Source: Bostrychus sinensis (taxonomy: Eukaryota > Chordata > Actinopteri > Gobiiformes > Eleotridae). Taken from it: a stretch of DNA of 64,000 nucleotides. The DNA is taken from assembly GCA_020698575.1 (NCBI GenBank), contig CM036252.1, positions 33,229,659-33,293,658 on the forward strand. The letters run 5' to 3'. The position numbers and the translations under genes were made by a program. Positions 57,701 to 64,000 of the stretch are shown here, piece by piece. Below the pieces are notes generated by a model. That model saw only the letters and a list, made by a program, of their open reading frames with translations. It did no database searches and was not told the DNA's origin. Position 1 is the first letter of the stretch. Each line of letters opens with the position of its first letter.

Positions 57701-60700
57701 AGGTGTTTAATCCCTGTGCCTGCCGGTCACTAACTCTCCAACTCTCTCCAAACACATTGAGGTTCCGCACCACTGTCCCATCTGGTTTCATGTACTCATT
57801 TCGCGAAGAGCCGTCATAATTCCCACACAGCCCTCTGACGTGGTTCCTGTATGTACTTGGGAGAGTGATTTCTGAGAAGAGCAAACAGGAGCTCGTAAGG
57901 CAGTAGAGTCAGACATCAAAGAAGTAATTTGTGTTACAGATCTTACCCCCGCGACTGCTGCCATCGAAACGCACTGTGACACCAAAGTCAGTGGTCAGCT
58001 GGACCTGTCTGGAGTTCTGTGTAATCGTGACACCATCCACAGGGCTGAGGGGAGGAGCGACACGTTCCCCATTGACCTGCATAAGGCACAGTATCAGTTC
58101 TGATGTATATCGGACACAGTAGATACTCATTCTGCATTATGTAAGGTAAGTTGAAATAGCTCAAAATTACACAAAAACAAGAATAACCTTTGAGTACATT
58201 TATCTAAATTGCTGTTTGATTTGATTCCACACAGGGCCTTCAGGGTTGTTTCCTACCCAGTGTTGCCACCTATTTTCACTGGGAAGTAGCTAGACCCTGC
58301 GCAAAAAGTCGCTAAAAGTCGCCAAATTATTCCATTTGCATATAAGTGACATCATCATGTTGAATTAGCATAATACCACATATTATTATTTCTGTTATTA
58401 CAAAATTCATTACTATCTCCCCCCTAATTCTTGCTTACAAACTTTTCAATAGAAACTCTTTAAAGTCATTAAGGTAGGAAGAAAAAAAAAAAACATGAAA
58501 GAATGACATACCAGGACGACTCCCTTTTGCAGGAAGCGGACATTAACGCTATACACGTCAATGTACATCTGATCCAGAAATGAGACCCTCCTGTTCCCGC
58601 CTCTCCTGATGTTCTTGCCCCTTATTACCAAAGCATCCAAGGCTTGAGGCGGATTGTGGCTCTGGGTAAGGACGTAGGTGTACGGGCCTTGGAAGTGATG
58701 GGTGAAGCCGTCGAATGTCCGGTAGTGAGGATCTCCCGAGATACTGCACTTGTCAAACTCTGGAACATGAAGAAGAATCAATCTGAGCTGCCCTTTCCTT
58801 AACCCTTATGCCCCAGTTTTGAAAAGTTACATTGTTACTGTTCATTGACAAAAGTGTCCCTGTCACAGAACATCATAAAAAATGTATACATATATTTTAA
58901 TCTTTTATAAAAAAAACTAAAAACCAACTTCCATTTGTTAGAACAACAAAAAATCCCAAAACGGTTATCTGGTTGTAAGTTGGTCTAATAACCCCCTCTA
59001 AAAAAATCCAGTTTGCATTGAGAATATTAAAAATATTTCATTTTTTGTGTGTTTTTTTTTTTTACAAAAAAGATTAGGATGCTAATACATACACTGACCT
59101 AAAAAGGGTTAAAATTCTAAAAATAATGAACTATTTGGTATTCATGATCAAAGCAAAATTAATTAAAAGATGTATGCAAAAAGAATTAGAAAAAAAATAT
59201 GAAGATATACATTTTTTATGATGTTTATTTCATAGGGACCCTTTTGTAATTTAACAGGAGCAAAGTAACAAATTTAGTTAGAGAGTGTAAAAATAAAGTA
59301 ATATTAGATTTGTGTTTAAAATATTAACATTAGTGATAAAATACACAACTGAGACACATTTCATGTAAAAGGTAAGAACCACTGTCAAGTTATCCAAAAA
59401 ATTAAACTTGAAAAGGACACTTTTGTCCTCATTGCGGCACAAGGAATAAGAAGCCTCAGTACATGGTCAGACAGAGAGAAGATGGGTCAGGGGTCTTACT
59501 GGTGGGTTTGCAGTACAGCTCTCCATATTTGTCCAGGTCACACAGAGCGTTGGGGCCGCAGCTGTGATCTTTACAGGTAATTTTGCCACCAAGACTGCAC
59601 ACACAGGATGCAGTGCACTTGTTTGTCAGCCATGAGTCTCCAACCTGCACACAAGAACAAAACCTGTGTTCATCTCAGTTAGTCTCAGTGTGTACCCCCT
59701 ACACCCGCATGGTCCCAGTGTGTACACCATACCCGCATGGTCCCAGTGTTTACTGATACATTGGGCCAGATTTGCTTTTTTTTTTTAGAAAACAATGATT
59801 TTTGATCAGGCACATGTCCGGGCAACCATGTGACTGAAGGACTTCAGCTTCCCCAACCATCTTGTAGCAGTTTTAGCTCTTAGGCCGCAGTTTATACAAA
59901 ACATCCAAAATCTCTTTATCTGAGCCTGGATCATCTTTAACTGTTCTCACTGTCGAATTCTAACACATTTGTTTGTGTTTCAATAAGCTTTACTAAAACA
60001 AATTGCTATATTATATAAATTTTTTTCCGTAAAATTAAGAAAATCGGCCCTACATATTGGATGAGGATGAAGAATTTAAAGGATTTAGTGATTAGGAGTG
60101 AGATGGTGAGTTTGGTGAACTTGTTATATTATGTTCTTTATGCTATAGTTATGTGAATAACTGTTAATATATTACGTTAACATACAAGACACCTATTCAG
60201 TTCGTTGTTTATGCTTCATGTAGCTGAATAACCATCAATGTGTTACGTTAGCATAGCGCACACCTATTCAGCCTGTTGTTCTCTATTCTATTATTACTAT
60301 AACTTGTTTTTCAAGATGAAATATCTGTTCTTGGTGTCGGATTTTGTATAATAAATTTCCTCCAAAAAATGCGACTTATAGTCCAGTTCCACTTATATAT
60401 GTTTTTTTCTTCTTCATTATGCATTTTTTGGCTAGTGCGACTTATACTCCGGAGCGACGTTTAGTCTGGAAAATACGGTAAGCTACTTTCAGAAAAAAAG
60501 TATTTAGGCACCTATACTTTTTTCCTCACTAAGCTATTCCTGAATTCAGTAATATTCTGGGGGCCAGATGGAAAGCTCTGGTGGGACCGGATCTAGCCCC
60601 CGGGCTGTTCACTGCCCTACACCCACAGACTTGGTCCCAGAGGGAAAAGGGAACAGCCAAGTACAGGAGGAGATGGCAGCAGTATGAGCAGACTCACATC

Positions 60701-63700
60701 ATGATACTCCCCGTTCGTGTCCAAGCAGCCGCACTTATCCAGAGGAACACAGTTGTTGTCACTGAGTACGAAGCCGGCGTTGCACTGGCAGCCTTCCACA
60801 CAGGTGGTGGGGGGCAGGTGGCAGAAGATAGGGAACAGGTCGGAGCAGGTGGGGGGGCAGGGGGCTGTGCAGTCGGAGAAGTGGCTGTTTGGAGGGCAAG
60901 GCTTAGCTGGAGGGAGGAGACAATACAAACATGATTTTCATTTACATGCATTGTAAATCCAGTGTTAAAACAGTACACATGGTCATAAAGAAAATGTGAA
61001 TGTCATGTTGTTCTGTGTAAAATCAGGATAAAAATGTTCTAATAGTATGAGCTTAAATTAAATGCTGTGACCAAAAGATAAGAAAACAATGCACTGTGCA
61101 ACAATGTTCACTATATAAATACTGTCAGTGATCAAATTTTCTCATCACTGTAGAATACATGCTAACTATTACAGAGAAATTAAAGGAACTAAGCGTGACC
61201 GTGTGTGGTGTGGAAACTGTTGATCCAACAATATCATAACATTATATTCAGATTATTGGTTAAGGCCAAGTGACGTCACATGGGTGCATTGTGGGTAGTT
61301 AGTGCCATTCTGGGTAGTAAGTGATAGTTTTCCATGAGCGTATAAAAAACATAGACGGTCAATGGACTCAGTTCTGATCACAGACTTAGTCCCTAAACTC
61401 TCAGTTACTATACAGCACTAGTGTACAAATTGTTTGCCAGACATCTGGAACCTATGATTTTAAGGCCACATGTGTCTCTTTAGTCCTGCTCTTGTGGCTC
61501 CATGGACATCTGACATTTGGCTATGTAGTAAGTAAAGGAATAAGCAGATGTCAACCTGCATCTGCATCATCTTGTTAATCTAAAATAAACCTTTCTCCCT
61601 GTTTACTAGTCTATGCTCTGGACTTTTAATAAACCACTTTGTAGCCTTAAATGGCCATTCAGTGCATACACAGCTGATTGGAAGTGCAACATGCATAAGT
61701 AAATAAACAGCACCAAGAAAATAGTTACTGTAGCTCCAGTTCTCAGAGTGTGCATGGCTCCTGAATATTACACTGCTACTGGCCTATTAAAAGATAAGTG
61801 AAGTCAGTGCAGTGAGTCTTTTACACAGTTATTTCTTAGTTTGCAAAAGTGTGTGGCCATTCATAGGTATATTTCACTTATAGGCTCAGCAACTTTTGTG
61901 CATAAAAATTGTTTGCAGCTCTTTACAGAAGAAATTTTAGTATTTTTGGCAATAATTGGCTCTTTGGATCCAGAAGGTTGTATACCCCTGTCCTAGGCCA
62001 TATGTGAAAAAAGTTTGCTCAACTCCACTGATACTGGGCTTCTGCAAATAAACTATGGATGATTTGAGTATTTATAGATAAATAAATAAAAAAACACGAG
62101 TTATAATACAAAACATAATTTATACATTTTACATCACACGATCATAATGCTGTGGATTAATGTTACTTTCTTACGAAGCTATTATATATTAGTTTGTTTG
62201 TACAAAAAGATAAGTTATGTTCAGCGAGTTAAGCGACTTTAGACTCAGACTGCTGATCTATATTACAGGCTGGTAATGGCCCACAGAACACAGCAGGAAC
62301 TGTGTAAATAGCTTATTATTAAGAGTCAACAGCTGATGATTCATTGTTATACATTAGTACCTATGGCCTACAGAGTGAGTGTGAATGGTTTATTTACAGC
62401 AGGATCACAGAGGAGACCACTGATGTAATTAATAGTGCATGTATTATGCCTTGTAGTCACTTCAGCTCTAACATTAAAGACTGAGCATGTAGGATACGCG
62501 CACTGTTCAGTACCGCCTTCCATTTGAGTTTGACCGGTGTTTATATTCAGACCCTCAATATTGCAGCGGGGGGAGTGTGTTTTTGTCATGTGACTGGCAA
62601 AGACAAATAGGGGCCCTGTACCTCAGTAGTTCCCAACCTTTTTTGTCCTGTGTACCCCACGGGCTTTTTTCATACGATGACTACCCCCTCACTCATACAT
62701 TATCCAAAAATTGGTCATATAAAACATCTGTGTTTTATAGTAAAAAGACTTTATAAATGTGTTGACTTTATACTTATTTTATTGTAAATACTAATTCTCT
62801 GGCTTTTTTTTTATCCCAAATTCAAGATAAAAATGAAATTAATAATTTCCTTGCATTCAAAATAAAAATATAAAATAAAAATATAGTAAAATAAACTGTT
62901 CCATTTACTCACTTTACTATATATTCTATGTTCAAAATAAACCGGAAAAAAAAGAAGAAATAAATAATAATCTTAATCTCATAGAAAATACAAAAAAAAA
63001 AGGAACCCTAAAAAATGATGTAATATAATATCAAAATAATATTCTTTATCTCTTCAATGGTTTATTATGAAAAAATGGCAAATATTTTCTTCATAATTCC
63101 AAGTACCCCCTGAAAAGTGCCCACGTACCCCGAGGGGTCCATGTACCGCTGGCTGGGAAACACAGCTGTACCTGTAACTAAGTGAAGCCTTTCATTCACT
63201 TTAGACCAAGCACATATCAGGTCAAACAATGACAGTTGCTCAAGAGCTAAAGAAGGCTGACATTGTCCCATTGTTCTTGGGTAGATCTCTGAATCCTACC
63301 TTGTGTCCAGATTTCTCTTTACCTTTGACTCTCTACAGTAGCAGCAGGAATGTCTATGGACTTAGTGGGATTTAGTGTACTTTGTTTGAGAATATGATGG
63401 GAATATAAAATACAAAATACTGTCTAAAATACTGTGAGGAATGTGACGGCTGAGACTCACGGCAGAAGGTGCTGTTCCTCCAGCTGATGGTGACCCCGGC
63501 GCTCTGACAGGCCTGAGCGTACGCCTCCACGTTGTCACACAGAGTCAGCTGCATGCCGTCATATTCGCACATGTCATAGATGCAGTTATCAATGAAGGCC
63601 TGAGGGGGCACCAGAGAGTGGCAGGGCTTGAAGCGGTCCGAGAGGAGAACTCCGGCACACTGAGCTTCAAAGAGCTGTTCCTCCGCAGCAGTGCAGTTAG

Positions 63701-63732
63701 GATGGATGTCTGGACGAGTGTCTGGCTGACAG
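51644..63732 (-). CDS. zan: Zonadhesin-like multidomain membrane protein, 3' part
   Basis: The C-terminal part of a large gene read right to left, continuing past the window. Exons: 63732-63461 (C8), 60906-60698 (TIL), 59644-59500 (TILa/VWC-like), 58759-58512, 58076-57947 and 57871-57670 (VWD), 56822-56661 and 56584-56454 (C8), 55321-55119 (TIL), 55033-54898 (TILa-like), 54782-54654 (EGF), 54580-54481 (transmembrane), 53010-52970 and 51702-51644 (cytoplasmic tail, stop TGA). All have GT-AG borders. Repeating VWD-C8-TIL units ending in EGF, one membrane helix and a short tail are the zonadhesin layout. In mammals it is a sperm membrane protein that binds the egg coat. The C8, TIL and VWD cysteine patterns are well kept. 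Human ZAN is near GAL3ST4, which supports the name. A related FCGBP/tectorin-like protein is the alternative. Confidence 0.82.
52255..52455 (+). mobile_element. tRNA-derived SINE, 3' part
   Basis: The body (CTGTCCCAGGGCAGCTGTAG, GAGGAGTGAATAAATAATGG) and tail (AAGTGCGTTGAGAAGC, CGCAATATAAATCGAATACA, then TTA repeats) match the 3' half of the copy at 42268-42575. The tRNA head is missing. Confidence 0.75.
52460..52622. repeat. Unclassified dispersed-repeat-like segment
   Basis: ATTCATTCACTAGGGGCAG through GGAGGAGAGAGAC to CTCTGCCACCGTGCCCC. The last part ends like an inverted SINE or other Pol III-type head (CACCGTGCCCC). The family is not established. Confidence 0.3.
53011..53880. other. Zonadhesin-like intron, no feature seen
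   Basis: No repeat or exon was recognised. The 113-codon minus-strand frame at 53358-53699 has no domain and no splice support. Confidence 0.35.
53886..54383. mobile_element. hAT-like miniature element, copy 1
   Basis: The left side CAGACATCTGCAACCTATGG and right side CCAGAAGGTTGCAGACCCCTG are related inverted ends. The interior (AGAGCCACATGTGGCTCTTA, ACCTGCATCTGCATCATCTT) is shared with 61428-61996. It is non-coding. Confidence 0.65.
54898..59644 (-). CDS. Zonadhesin-like: last complete VWD-C8-TIL unit
   Basis: The TILa-type exon (59644-59500; LGGKITCKDHSCGPNALC) precedes a VWD domain in three exons: CSISGDPHYRTFDGFTHHF, then VDGVTITQNSRQVQL, then HVRGLCGNYDGSSRNEYM. C8 follows (CGALSDPSGPFAACH, DCMFDLCAERGS, ACQEAGI), then TIL (NSSYSPCMTPCPASC, CAEGCQCSPGFVMSEG) and a second TILa-like exon (CSQACECTSTGAVC). 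The VWD keeps GLCGN but has arginine where the CGLCG vicinal-cysteine motif has its first cysteine. Confidence 0.82.
55807..56262 (+). mobile_element. Non-LTR retrotransposon fragment (RT N-terminal part)
   Basis: A 151-codon plus-strand frame contains LNNSHSDDINGLIMDFLK, FWKTAQIIPIFKTDN, NYRAIVILPVITQIIEKSLF and LLINCQYKFCSKRST, the fingers part of a LINE reverse transcriptase ahead of the catalytic motifs. It is antisense inside an intron of the zonadhesin-like gene and truncated at both ends. Confidence 0.8.
56900..57620. other. Zonadhesin-like intron, no feature seen
   Basis: AT-rich with an A-run at 56985-57003. No repeat family was recognised. Confidence 0.35.
58850..59415. repeat. Dispersed repeat, copy 2 (first copy at 39551-40175)
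   Basis: Same block order as the first copy (TTTGCATT.AGAATATT, TTTGGTATTCATGATCA, GTAACAAATTTAGT, AGAGAGTGTAAAAAT, CATTAGTGATAAAATACACA, GAGACACATTTCATG). Ends near GTGTCCCTGTCACAGAACAT and GGACACTTTTGTC may be inverted termini. Confidence 0.7.
59650..60690. other. Zonadhesin-like intron with an eroded mobile element end
   Basis: The 60400-60480 stretch (GCGACTTATACTCCGGAGCG, GAAAATACGGTA) looks like the end of a common fish miniature element. Its partner end is not located. Confidence 0.35.
60698..63732 (-). CDS. Zonadhesin-like: C8 and TIL of the preceding unit (partial)
   Basis: The C8 exon (63732-63461) holds CAGVLLSDRFKPCHSLV, IDNCIYDMCEYDGMQ and AYAQACQSAGV. The TIL exon (60906-60698) holds PPNSHFSDCTAPCPPTC, CVEGCQCNAGFVLSDNNC and LDKCGC. 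The VWD domain that should precede them lies beyond position 64000, so the gene is cut by the window edge. The 2.6-kb intron between them contains two mobile elements. Confidence 0.8.
60910..61427. other. Zonadhesin-like intron, no feature seen
   Basis: No recognised feature. Confidence 0.3.
61428..61996. mobile_element. hAT-like miniature element, copy 2
   Basis: CCAGACATCTGGAACCTATG at the left and CCAGAAGGTTGTATACCCCTG at the right, with the same interior blocks as the copy at 53886 (GGCCACATGTG, ACCTGCATCTGCATCATCTT). It lies in the intron between the C8 exon at 63461-63732 and the TIL exon at 60698-60906. Confidence 0.65.
61997..62624. other. Zonadhesin-like intron, no feature seen
   Basis: No recognised feature. 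Confidence 0.3.
62625..63170. mobile_element. hAT-like miniature element (TTCCCAACC / GGGAAACAC ends)
   Basis: The left CAGTAGTTCCCAACC and right GGCTGGGAAACACAGCTG are imperfect inverted ends. GTACCCC motifs sit just inside both ends. It is non-coding, AT-rich inside. A truncated relative lies at 12420-12496. Confidence 0.6.
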
Positions 63733-64000
63733 CTGAAAGAGGTTTTTAAACAGTGGCTAAATAAAAGCTGTAAAAATGATAATATTATACAGAGTCTAAG
63801 GCTAAATGTTTTATTAAATATTTTACTTTGGAACCTATGAAAGAGTTTCAAAAAACATGAGGCACTGAGAGGGACATGAGGATACTTTACTAAACTTTAA
63901 AGGGACAGGAGGAGACTTTACTAAACTTTAAAGAGACAGAATAACACTTCACTGGATTATATAGGGAGAGCAGGACATGGCTGAGGACATTATAGGGACG

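Noticed and set aside
1..64000. Prokaryotic-type defence or operon system
   Set aside because: All credible genes have introns and belong to vertebrate families; no operon-like gene clusters or ribosome-binding sites were seen.

Overview
The window is vertebrate nuclear DNA, almost certainly from a ray-finned (teleost) fish. Genes are split by GT-AG introns and sit among fish-type mobile elements: L2-like LINEs, a Penelope-like element, a Helentron, Tc1/mariner, hAT-type miniature elements, tRNA-derived SINEs and a 5S-rRNA-derived SINE. Nothing is prokaryotic. The species cannot be read from the sequence.

Four genes can be modelled. mblac1 (+, 11095-14001, two exons) encodes a small metallo-beta-lactamase-fold hydrolase. 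A four-transmembrane L6-family gene, tm4sf5-like (-, 16018-19793, five exons), ends its reading frame exactly at the last splice junction. gal3st4 (+, coding 40392-48804, probable promoter in the CpG-rich stretch at 38.5-39.2 kb) encodes a galactose-3-O-sulfotransferase. A zonadhesin-like gene (-, 3' end near 51.58 kb, continuing past position 64000) encodes VWD/C8/TIL modules, an EGF domain, a transmembrane helix and a short tail. gal3st4 and the zonadhesin-like gene are convergent, with polyA signals about 1.8 kb apart. In human, MBLAC1, GAL3ST4 and ZAN all lie in 7q22.1, so this looks like a conserved block; LAMTOR4 and MAP11, which lie between MBLAC1 and GAL3ST4 in human, were not seen here.

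A fifth, uncertain unit lies on the minus strand at 4.85-9.1 kb. It has a chemokine-like exon followed by three tandem copies of a small cysteine/basic terminal exon, each with its own acceptor and stop, mixed with first-exon-like copies. An L2 LINE and a 5S-derived SINE have inserted into it.

Layout: 0-4.8 kb transposon remnants; 4.8-9.2 kb chemokine-like unit and a 176-bp inverted-tandem array; 11-14.3 kb mblac1 with an intronic minisatellite; 16-19.8 kb tm4sf5-like; 20-38 kb gene desert of mobile elements (Penelope, hAT with BED finger, SINEs, Helentron, near-complete Tc1); 38.5-49.8 kb gal3st4, whose introns hold an ACTAGT-rich block, SINEs, a palindromic element, a 1.4-kb minisatellite and a LINE fragment; 51.5-64 kb the zonadhesin-like gene. 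The genes do not form one pathway; they are neighbours in a conserved block.
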